A DNA stretch of 64,000 nt from Epiperipatus broadwayi (taxonomy: Eukaryota; Onychophora; Udeonychophora; Euonychophora; Peripatidae). The notes under the pieces were generated by a model, which saw only the letters and a list, made by a program, of their open reading frames with translations, was not told where the DNA came from and searched no databases. The stretch covers positions 17,855,254-17,919,253 of the forward strand of contig JAQFVV010006197.1 of assembly GCA_028023455.1 (NCBI GenBank). The letters are read 5' to 3'. The position numbers were made by a program, and so were the translations under genes. Positions 58,401-64,000 of the stretch are shown here, in pieces. The stretch's first letter is position 1; every line of letters begins with the position of its first letter.

Positions 58401-60695
58401 TCAATATTGTTTAAGAGTGTACTACAAAATGATCACTACAATAACATATGGGAAGTATTTTGTGGATTAAAATGGCAAGTATAATTAAGGGAAATAAAAA
58501 TGAATGTAATTATAAATACTTTGTTCAAATTACTGTGATTCAAACTTGGATAAAATAGTCATCCATTATGAATGAACAATAAACTCTGATAAAGTCCTTT
58601 CAATGTAGAAATAATATTTTTAAAGGAATATGTCTAAGTATGTTTAAAACAAAAAGTTTTAAATTATTCTAAATCTTATTTATAGTTCCAAGACTTGATA
58701 CTTAATAACAAAGCAATACAGATATTGCAGATCACACATCAATATTTAGAGATGCTTGTTGAAATTAATAATAAGTATCAAAGGTGAAATACAGATAGGC
58801 TTCTGCTGATAAAGGTGATATAAGTTGGACAACTGAGTAATTAAAATGATCTTAAGAAATTGTAAAAAAATCTTGAAAAAAACCATATATGAGATTTATG
58901 AATGAGATAAGGAAGATGCATTGAAATAATGTGGAGAAAAGCTATGGATTAAAAAAGGGGGTTAAATTCAGAGAAACATCATCCTCAATAAATTAATAAT
59001 TGTTGAAACTGATGTTGACAATTAATTCTGGCAGGTTTCATTTTCTCATCTTTCATCATTTTTGAGACAATTGACCTTAAAACATTTAACAATTCATTAA
59101 TCAGGCTGGAATAATGTGACTTCTTTTAAATTCGTCTAGGTTCAATATTTTTTCTAACAGGCTTATAATACAAATATGAATTTCCTATCAGATATTCCCT
59201 TAGCATCTTTTTACCTATTATTTGCAGAAAAAAAAAATCAATACTGGTATTCTCATTACCATAAATGGAAATATGCATTTTGTAATGCCAAACATATTCC
59301 CAATCTGTGTTTGGTTACTAATCATCCTCAGTTAAAAACACTCTCTGCATAGTAATCATTCAGCATCCATCTTTTACTTCTGTTAAGCTATTTAAGCTAA
59401 TGATATGAAATTTCTAAATTCTAATGGTTTTAAACTCAAGTACATTTGCTTGTTTAGTTTTATATAAATCTAATATTAGATCAGAAACTATATATATTAT
59501 AGTTATCTATTTTGTCTTTGATAGGCCAAGCTATTATATTAAATAACATAATACGAGAATATGGCTATAGTATAGATAATACCAATCTCTAAGGATGGCC
59601 AATAAGCAGAAAATCCTAAATTTGACATTACTATTTAGTATCCACTGAATACTCGTTCTTATGTAAATGATTAATAAGTTGAGTAGAGAGAAGTTGCTTA
59701 TTACTATCAGATAAAGATTAAGCATAACTAGGTCTTTACTTTTGTTTTCATAAATAACTGAACTGGTAAATAAGCCACAAAAATCCAATTTGCAGATTTT
59801 AGTGTGATCAAAATGAAAACATTTTTTTCTTCTAAATTTTGTAAAATTTCACTTTGTCCCTCTTGGAACTGCTATTGGTTCTCTTATATGAAGTTTGGGA
59901 GTATTGTTTCCTAGAGATATTTTGAAAATCCTATATAATCCTAGGGTGATACCTTCTCCCAATTCCAGTTTTCTTCTTTGAACTTTTATATCCTAAATCA
60001 AATATCTAAATTATGCCTGTATGTTCAGTGTGACATATATTTTTTCAAATGTGATGACTATTTCTTCCAAACTATCTATACAAGAATGTATTTTATTATA
60101 CTATTATAAAAACATAGAGTTCTTTACATCAGCATAAAAAACTAAAATCAAATAGAAGAGTTTGAAAATGAATTTCAAAATGCAAAGTTAGAACTGGCAT
60201 CAAACTTATAATTTTCAAAAAAATTCCAAGTGATTAAATTAGAATGTTATCACGATTGAGAGAAATTAGATATTTAAAAAAGGATATAATTTTGATACTA
60301 AAAAACAAATATAAAAGATTTAACTAAAACATGAAATTATTACAAAGCATTACCTTCGAACGCCTGAGCAGCATGGGTGATTGACTGATAACCTGGACCT
60401 TTCACCCAACCACAAGTATTAATTATTACACCACTGACATTTGCTACAACAAAATAAATAATATTTGACTAAAAAACATTGACAATTTAAAATAAGATTT
60501 AAATAACAAACACACAACCCTTACTTTTTCTATTAATTTCTCCTCGCATGTTTATAACTTCAGAAAGCCTTGTAACAAGAAGATTATACAAAGTCAAATT
60601 CTTTCCAGGTGATATATGGCCAAAGTGATAGATAAGAGGTGCTTGTTCAGAGAATCCTTCTTCAATATCAGCAGGTCTTTCAACAAGCAGTGCTC
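34319..60695 (-). CDS. CLP1: Polynucleotide 5'-hydroxyl kinase CLP1, 7 C-terminal exons, 5' partial
   Basis: Seven minus-strand exons join in frame to 261 residues plus stop: 60525-60695, 60354-60443, 54229-54329, 50578-50716, 47817-47897, 40955-41048, 34319-34430. Recognisable blocks in order: [74 protein letters not shown], the VAGFVCLTS block and the C-terminal DVQFMDLH. These match animal CLP1, which is about 425 residues, so about 160 N-terminal residues including the Walker A P-loop lie beyond the right edge or undetected past 60695. CLP1 phosphorylates RNA 5'-OH ends, binds PCF11 in cleavage factor II for mRNA 3'-end formation, and works with the TSEN tRNA-splicing endonuclease in the nucleus. 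All junctions seen are GT-AG and every split codon closes. Confidence 0.95.
34431..36359. other. CLP1 last intron, left part
   Basis: AT-rich sequence. Frames at 34536-34745 (-) and 35116-35301 (+) have no motif. Nothing else seen. Confidence 0.5.
36360..38068 (+). pseudogene. RTE-like LINE reverse transcriptase, broken copy
   Basis: A plus-strand insertion, antisense to CLP1. Fragments across frames run in the right order: a linker ([17 protein letters not shown]), [16 protein letters not shown], the RT start [18 protein letters not shown] then [55 protein letters not shown] (catalytic FADD), [18 protein letters not shown], and a C-terminal region near [20 protein letters not shown]. The catalytic aspartates are present, but stops and frameshifts at several points kill it. 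No endonuclease domain is recognisable upstream, so the copy is 5' truncated. RTE-type assignment is by the motif wording and is moderate. Confidence 0.85.
38069..40954. other. CLP1 last intron, right part
   Basis: AT-rich, with (TA)n tracts near 38110 and 39900 and a hAT-end-like sequence at 38917. No exon. The frame at 39929-40138 is lysine-rich chance coding. Confidence 0.5.
38917..38975 (+). mobile_element. Possible hAT terminal sequence (solo end)
   Basis: cagaattgtccaaaatacgg followed by cccacagtgaggttgtgtgg resembles the ends of animal hAT elements (CAG..TTGTCCAAA..CGGCCC). No matching inverse end was found within about 1 kb, so it is probably a fragment. Confidence 0.4.
40955..41048 (-). 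CDS. CLP1: CLP1 penultimate exon
   Basis: Acceptor ttcattttag, donor tct|gtaagt. It encodes [20 protein letters not shown] then [11 protein letters not shown] plus a split leucine codon. The LHH-LSVS and VAGF blocks are conserved in CLP1. Confidence 0.93.
41049..43065. other. CLP1 intron, no element recognised
   Basis: AT-rich, with a run of twelve G at 42628-42639 and a G/A-rich patch near 41850. No coding signal. Confidence 0.5.
43066..46825. repeat. Composite of direct and inverted duplications
   Basis: Two direct copies, about 43066-43450 and 46500-46825, share ctgcaaacttttaattctta, aaacttattctaagaataat, caaataattaatagtttatt and agagaagataactga. The right copy lacks ~65 bp present on the left. 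Between them, two inverted copies of ~200 bp (about 43440-43640 and 46255-46490) share gtgtggatgaat, agctcagcttagag and caattgatagacagat. The 2.6 kb in between holds only unrecognised frames (44090-44386, 44735-44977). It may be an eroded foldback or terminal-repeat element, or nested copies. Confidence 0.7.
43565..43640 (+). repeat. tRNA A-box-like head of a possible SINE
   Basis: tagctcagcttagagcatga fits a tRNA D-arm/A box. The inverted copy is at about 46300-46345. No good B box follows at tRNA spacing, so the SINE reading is tentative. Confidence 0.3.
46826..47816. other. CLP1 intron remainder
   Basis: AT-rich sequence with nothing recognised. The frame at 47640-47840 overlaps the exon in the opposite sense. 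Confidence 0.5.
47817..47897 (-). CDS. CLP1: CLP1 exon, PDSCMPLGM
   Basis: Acceptor attttctag, donor ccag|gttttt. It encodes [20 protein letters not shown] then LVPVQP. Both edge codons are split and close with the neighbouring exons. Confidence 0.94.
47898..50577. other. CLP1 intron, 2.7 kb
   Basis: Apart from the palindrome at 49386-49613, it is AT-rich with poly(A) tracts and chance frames (48217-48459). Confidence 0.5.
49386..49613. mobile_element. Palindromic MITE with internal tandem duplication
   Basis: A near-perfect palindrome runs from tatttaaacagcattaaact through gcacatgcgctttgg to a centre gaatacta-cttt-tagtattc, then back out. The central hairpin and right arm (~88 bp) are then repeated in tandem, so the right-arm motif ccaaagcgcatgtgca appears twice and the hairpin centre twice. 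The junction lies at tttaaatat, which occurs both inside the arm and at its end, suggesting duplication through that short homology. The copies are almost identical. Confidence 0.85.
50578..50716 (-). CDS. CLP1: CLP1 exon, EYFYG block
   Basis: Acceptor gacatag, donor g|gtattt. It encodes [20 protein letters not shown], then [20 protein letters not shown], then KIYKIGG with a split final codon (G|CC joins as alanine). The block opens the C-terminal domain that contacts PCF11 in yeast Clp1. Confidence 0.94.
50717..52109. other. CLP1 intron, part before the GIY-YIG structure
   Basis: AT-rich, nothing recognised. Confidence 0.5.
52202..52236 (-). ncRNA. Hammerhead-like hairpin after left GIY-YIG gene (degenerate)
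   Basis: On the minus strand TTGATAGA is followed by GACT, an AT-rich loop, AGTC and GAAAC. This is the layout of a hammerhead core (CUGAUGA, stem II, GAAA) with one extra base and a changed first position. Stem I pairing is not visible. Confidence 0.4.
52450..52779 (-). CDS. GIY-YIG endonuclease domain ORF, left arm copy
   Basis: 109 codons opening MINKKYN near the palindrome centre. Residues ~38-75 read SVYIIKCLD, then [20 protein letters not shown]: the Y-I-I and Y-V-G strands of a GIY-YIG nuclease followed by the catalytic arginine helix (RLKQ). Later [17 protein letters not shown] is conserved with the other arm. The frame shifts at the end: [11 protein letters not shown], with the expected glutamate and asparagine, continues in another frame to about 52410. 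The domain alone is ~100 residues. It could be the nuclease end of a Penelope-like polyprotein or a standalone nuclease; no RT motif lies nearby. Confidence 0.7.
   Translation of the reverse strand: MINKKYNVIICPVYNKKKCLNLLLNNDNHCINLEIMNSVYIIKCLDYLKVNKEMSYVGTMKNKSAIRLKQYLSDKNFAVYSCMSKFKHKHFKIEPLECIISYYEKRNLY
52830..53190 (+). pseudogene. GIY-YIG endonuclease, right arm copy, broken
   Basis: An inverted copy of the left-arm gene. The start atgattaataaaaaatataa is kept, then early stops appear. From ~52960 one frame reads [20 protein letters not shown], then [18 protein letters not shown] and KIEPLE, and after a frameshift [17 protein letters not shown]. The H-L-N/S-D and H-M-S residues are closer to an intact GIY-YIG than in the left copy. 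Confidence 0.75.
53357..53393 (-). ncRNA. Mutated type I hammerhead ribozyme, left arm
   Basis: Minus strand, 5' to 3': CUCA, CUGACUA (core, G8 changed), CAGC-CAGA-GCUA (stem II with a mismatch next to the core), GAAA, CUGGUC, UGAG. CUCA pairs with UGAG (helix I), and GUC stands at the cleavage position. Core damage predicts little or no activity. Confidence 0.6.
53731..53767 (+). ncRNA. Mutated type I hammerhead ribozyme, right arm
   Basis: CUCA, UUGAUGA (core with C3 changed to U), UAGC-CAGA-GCUA (perfect 4 bp stem II), GAAA, CCGGUC, UGAG. Helix I is CUCA/UGAG, helix III a minimal ACCGGU hairpin, and cleavage would follow GUC at 53763. The left-arm copy keeps the C that is lost here, so the two copies have lost different core bases. 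Confidence 0.65.
53918..53950 (+). ncRNA. Hammerhead-like hairpin after right GIY-YIG gene (degenerate)
   Basis: The counterpart of the left-arm hairpin: TTGATAAA, then an actat...atagt stem and CAAAA in place of GAAAC. It is more eroded than the left copy. Confidence 0.35.
54229..54329 (-). CDS. CLP1: CLP1 exon, [13 protein letters not shown]
   Basis: Acceptor ttttttgtag, donor ggg|gtaaga. It encodes [20 protein letters not shown] followed by [14 protein letters not shown]. The match to the animal family is close residue by residue. Confidence 0.95.
54330..57799. other. CLP1 intron, left part, no element recognised
   Basis: AT-rich, with chance frames at 56720-56968 (-) and 57195-57549. 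No exon motifs. Confidence 0.5.
57800..59035 (+). pseudogene. Old RTE-like LINE relic, same family as 36360-38068
   Basis: Plus-strand, heavily mutated. It aligns by eye with the better copy: YNEI...ARKA at 57820, a NYRPISL-like stretch near 58135, VFCGLKWQV at 58455 (VFCGLKWEN in the other copy), and a C-terminal zone with tggaca, cttaagaaattgtaaa and tgagataaggaagatgcatt. Nearly every frame is broken and much of the RT is deleted. Confidence 0.7.
59036..60353. other. CLP1 intron, right part
   Basis: AT-rich. The 84-codon frame at 59534-59788 (-) has no motif. Confidence 0.5.
60354..60443 (-). CDS. CLP1: CLP1 exon with [10 protein letters not shown]
   Basis: Encodes [20 protein letters not shown] then [10 protein letters not shown]. 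The NTCGWV-G-GY block is diagnostic of CLP1/NOL9-type polynucleotide kinases. It lies 81 bp from the preceding exon. Donor g|gtaatg, followed by a 6 kb intron. Confidence 0.94.
60525..60695 (-). CDS. CLP1: CLP1 exon, kinase domain part
   Basis: First CLP1 exon in the window. It encodes [20 protein letters not shown], then [18 protein letters not shown], then [19 protein letters not shown]. The acceptor at 60696-60697 (ttttgaag) has a poor pyrimidine tract. It is accepted because an in-frame TAA lies just upstream and the family sequence stops matching there. Donor gtaagg. Confidence 0.9.
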
Positions 60696-60837
60696 CTTCA
60701 AAATTATTGTAATTTTATATCATGCTTACAGAAATTATTACTATTGATTAAAAAAGTATTAAATAATAATATTTTTGTTAATTATAATAAATTTGAAAAG
60801 AAACATTCAATTAAAAATTTTTTTTTATATAAAATAG

Positions 60838-61555
60838 ATTATATTATTAATAACTGAAACACAGGCTTATTATATACCTGTGTCTATATATATATATATG
60901 TAATATATAGGGTATATGAGCACAGACTTTCACACGACCCATCACTCTCCACTCTATCTAATAACACTGATACACTTTAACTTAAACATATGTTTAAGTG
61001 TATCGGTGTTATTAGATAGAGTGGGGAGTGATGGGTCGTGTGAAAGTTTGTGCTCATATACCCTATATATTACATATATATAGACACAGGTATATAATAA
61101 GCCTGTGTTTCAGTTATTACATTGTAGAGATGTCTGCCCATCCTTGCATATGTATTAAATGGATTATGTCCTGTACATGTGGGGTTCAGATTGACCTTAG
61201 GTCAACATGGGTGTGACAAGAATCTTGGCCTCAGGGTGGCCTTTGAGCATTCCATCATCAGATTTTCAATTGGATGGATGGTTGAAGAGTTGGGGTGTGG
61301 AATAGATTGAAGCCTGTCCATTAAAGTATGAGGATTGTCTATCTTAATATATATCTGAGCACTTATAGTATATATGTGTAGAGATTATAATCTGGACCAA
61401 CTGATGATTGCTGGTTTAGCATGAAATACGTATATTGGTGATTATTTATCTTTTCAACATATATGTGTTTAAGTGTATCAGTGTTATTAGATAGAGTGGA
61501 GAGTGATGGGTCATGTGAAAGTCTGTGCTCATATACCCTATATATTATATTATTA
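60838..61555 (+). mobile_element. Retrozyme-like element with direct and inverted repeats and a hammerhead
   Basis: The body at 60850-61543 (~694 bp) is flanked by attatattatta on both sides (60838-60849, 61544-61555), a possible 12 bp target duplication, though low in complexity. A unit of ~85 bp with gtttaagtgtatc, gtgttattagatagagtgg, agtgatggg and gtgctcatataccctatata occurs at ~60990-61070 and again at ~61461-61543 in direct orientation. An inverted copy extended to acacaggcttattatatacc forms the left arm (60850-60982), making a long hairpin. The interval with the hammerhead lies between the direct copies, giving a ~471 bp period as in 1.x tandem retrozyme copies. No open frame codes for a known protein. 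Confidence 0.65.
61387..61445 (+). ncRNA. Type I hammerhead ribozyme, nearly intact
   Basis: Helix I outer AUAAUC (61387-61392) pairs with GAUUAU (61440-61445); after an unpaired UGG, inner ACCAA (61396-61400) pairs with UUGGU (61435-61439). The core CUGAUGA is exact (61401-61407). Stem II is UGCU/AGCA with a GGUUU loop, flanked by one U-U mismatch next to the core. GAAA is exact (61423-61426). Helix III is a minimal AUACGUAU hairpin, and the AUA triplet at 61432-61434 marks the expected cleavage point after 61434. Every conserved core base is present. The U-U pair at the base of stem II may weaken it. Confidence 0.8.
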
Positions 61556-62339
61556 TAATTCTTTAAATATAAAGAATCAATAAAACAATAAATAATTCAT
61601 TAGAAAGAATTCTAAGAAAAATAATAGTGATTTGGAGATATAACTCAAGAGGATTGATCTGGAACAATAAATTAAGTTTAATAAATAAACAAAATTAAAA
61701 GTATAATATATATATCAGTGTAATTTTAAAAAAAAACTAAAACATTTACTTCTTAAATATTCACTCCTATTTCCAAAATGACCCAGATTTCTATAATTTT
61801 GTACGTTTAAGAGATTACATATTCCAATTGTTAATTATATACATCATGGCATATATCCTAAATATATTAAAATTCCAAAATATGGAAAATTTTTGATATT
61901 CCCATAATGGTAATTTCTTAGAGGTCAGAAATAAGTCATTAAGAAAAATTGTCCCCCCTCCCCTCAATATTATGATTAGCTTGTAACTTGTTTATATTAA
62001 AAATAGATTAAATATAAAATACTAATATATATGATGTTAATTGTAACAAAAACTTATCTAGAATGACAGTCAAAGAAATATTAAAATATTTAACCAGAAA
62101 CATATGCTAACACCTGTACAAGAAATGACTAATTAAAATTTTAATAACTTAAATTTTTTTATTTAGTCTTTAATAGTAAAAACAGAGATGATCATAATAG
62201 TTTTACTTAATTATGTACAGAAGTTTTAAGATTAAATTATGATTATAAGATACATTATATAATATTTTATACAGAATAGAATGCACTTCTATTATTAAAC
62301 ATAAAAGATTCAATAAATAAGCAATAGTATAATTAGAAA
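61556..62339. other. AT-rich sequence upstream of the first visible CLP1 exon
   Basis: Presumed CLP1 intron. No exon with the P-loop and no repeat recognised, apart from a short C/T tract near 61955. Confidence 0.45.
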
Positions 62340-62473
62340 AATAGGGCCTGAAGGCAGAAATTCAAAAGGGGACCCATTTTAAAATTAGAAATTTTGATTT
62401 TTTATATATTCACAAATTTTTAATTATTTATTTTATATTATAAATATCATATAAAGTAATTTAATAAAGGTAT

Positions 62474-62659
62474 TCACTTTAAAAATCCTTTTTTTGTAAC
62501 CATTACATTTTCAAAATCACTAATTAGTTCTTTCAAGTCCATTTTAGATGCTTCCTTCTGCACAACATCTAACGATGCAAAATCTTTAAACCTGGTTTTA
62601 TCAATTGAATTTCTTTTATATTCTTTAATTATTTTTAATTTACTAAAAGAACCTTCCAA
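62474..62659 (-). pseudogene. hAT transposase C-terminal dimerisation fragment
   Basis: Encodes EGSFSKLKIIKEYKRNSI then RFKDFASL, matching the ERSFSKLKLIK...RL-LSIL block at the end of ZMYM1-like hAT proteins. Just upstream ITVANV reads in another frame, so a one-base shift separates it from the A-x-x-ERSFS motif. Confidence 0.78.
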
Positions 62660-63621
62660 CGTTAGCTACAGTTATCGAAAGTGTAAAAAATAACAAGAAA
62701 ATGGTATATATTTCACTAAATTCACTTTTCAAACAACTGTATTTGGTAATTAATAAGTCTAAGAAATTCTTAAATCTCATTTTTTTCTCTAAGATTGTCA
62801 TTTATAATAAAGAAATCACTTGAATTAATTGTCTAGCAAGCTATTCCGAAAAAAATTCTGGGTACTTATTTCTAAGATTTGAGCAACTGTCTAACACATC
62901 AGCATCTGTCATATTGATAATTTTCTTAGGTACTAAAAAACTAAATTAATGCTTTATTGTCTGCATTCCCACAAAACGCTTTTTAATTTTCATGGTTATT
63001 TTATCTATTACACTATAAAAGACGTTAACTTGAAGTAATTGTTCCTCATTATTAAGTCGATAATCGGCACTCAATTGATCGAAGTACTGTTAGCACTTTT
63101 TTGTTATTTGACTTGAAAACCAATATCTATCTTCCATTTTTCTGTTAGTCCTTTAACATCTAATTCTGTGTTTTCATATGAGTTTCTGAAATTATTTAAA
63201 TTTTTATATATATGATCTAGTATGGATATAGCTTCGTCTAAGACAAAACCATGTTTTTATAACATTTTCAAAGCATAGTTAATTTCAGTCATTACTTTAT
63301 ATAAAAGTATACAAATAAATGTACTTAAATGTTGACATTGCCTTTTTCGTACAAAGGGCTTCTTTTCTTTCTTTTTTTTAATGAATCGCAAATTTATTTC
63401 GATCAACGTCTTTATGATGTCTTAAAACATTATTTTATAGACAATATAGATTGTAATCCATCTGCACATAGTGTTGGGTTAAGTTTTTTTAAAGAAACCT
63501 CTGACTCTGCAGTAAATTTGGAAAGAAGGTACCACCTTTTTATGCTACTGCCAAAAGAAGTGTATGCATTTTGAATAATTAAAAAAATGACAATACTTCA
63601 TGACAGTTAGTTACACTGTTG

Positions 63622-63760
63622 TTAATCAAGTTTAAATTTTGAATTGGCACAATGTACATATTCTGCATTGAAGTGAATATTTTTAATCCTTGTTTGTATT
63701 CCATGATAAATACCACTCATTACACTAGCACCATCGTAACACTGACCATAGCATTTTTCA
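63622..63760 (-). pseudogene. hAT transposase central fragment (GQCYDGA motif)
   Basis: Encodes KCYGQCYDGASVMSGIYHGI, then QTRIKNIHFNAEYVHC. This is the catalytic-domain block with the conserved C-Y-D-G (R-G-Q-x-Y-D-G-A-x-x-M-S-G in relatives) and VHC. The frame ends at a TAA soon after, where relatives continue AH-LNL. Confidence 0.8.
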
Positions 63761-64000
63761 TTCGGAATATTTATATTGTTCAGTAATTCCATGACAATTA
63801 GTCATTCCTTCCACTGAATAATCTTTTAATTCGTAAAATCCCAAAAATGTCTCCAGAATTTTGATATTAGTTAGTTTCTGAATTGCATCCTGAATTACAT
63901 GTCTATGTCATATTATTGTGCTCAGCTGATCTTTTTTGCTAAAGTCTTGTGTAGTATACAACATCAAGACCTAGAATGGTGATGAGTTTATCTTCTTGAT

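Larger units (their letters stand above)
62340..64000 (-). mobile_element. hAT-family transposon (ZMYM1-like/DUF4371 type), degenerate, runs off right edge
   Basis: The minus strand carries pieces of a hAT transposase in the correct order. The terminal zone at 62340-62385 (gggcctgaaggcagaaattc, then ggggaccca) resembles the GGGCC-rich ends of this hAT group. It lies upstream of the visible CLP1 exons, in the same orientation as CLP1. The other end is beyond the window, so target duplications cannot be judged. Confidence 0.75.

Overview
This window is nuclear DNA of an animal, almost certainly an invertebrate. It is extremely AT-rich and holds two conserved, intron-split genes whose introns (76 bp to about 6.8 kb) are full of decayed transposable elements. 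Nothing bacterial or viral is evident. The exact phylum cannot be fixed from sequence alone; an arthropod such as a chelicerate is a guess.

Layout. The left half (2721-34098, + strand) carries twelve 3' exons of a DEAD-box RNA helicase of the DDX42/SF3b125 family, from motif Ia to the stop codon. The exons with the Q motif and Walker A lie before the window or were not found. The right half (34319-60695, - strand) carries the seven 3' exons of CLP1, the polynucleotide 5'-hydroxyl kinase of mRNA cleavage factor II and the tRNA-splicing endonuclease complex. Its N-terminal exons, with the Walker A P-loop, lie beyond the window. The genes converge tail to tail: the stop codons are 220 bp apart and the poly(A) signals face each other across about 26 bp, so the 3' UTRs probably abut or overlap slightly. 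Both genes serve RNA processing: DDX42 in U2 snRNP/SF3b-dependent splicing, CLP1 in 3'-end formation and tRNA splicing.

Mobile DNA inside DDX42 introns: a 1.3 kb element with ~32 bp terminal inverted repeats (5110-6435), a ~230 bp MITE (8459-8692), a hAT transposon remnant with intact ends and an 8 bp target duplication (14610-15779), scrambled LINE relics (17880-20330), a foldback element (20376-20553), and smaller repeats. Mobile DNA inside CLP1 introns: an RTE-like LINE copy (36360-38068) and an older relative (57800-59035), a composite of direct and inverted duplications (43066-46825), a tandemly duplicated palindrome (49386-49613), a head-to-head inverted pair of GIY-YIG nuclease genes (52110-54031), and a second degenerate hAT transposase running off the right edge (62340-64000).

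The most interesting content is a set of hammerhead-ribozyme structures tied to foldback retroelements. An almost complete type I hammerhead sits at 61387-61445 in a ~690 bp element flanked by a possible 12 bp target duplication. Two opposed, mutated hammerheads sit in the arms of a 582 bp palindromic element (53302-53883) that inserted into one arm of the GIY-YIG structure. Weaker hammerhead-like hairpins follow each GIY-YIG gene. This fits Penelope-like elements and their non-autonomous retrozyme relatives.
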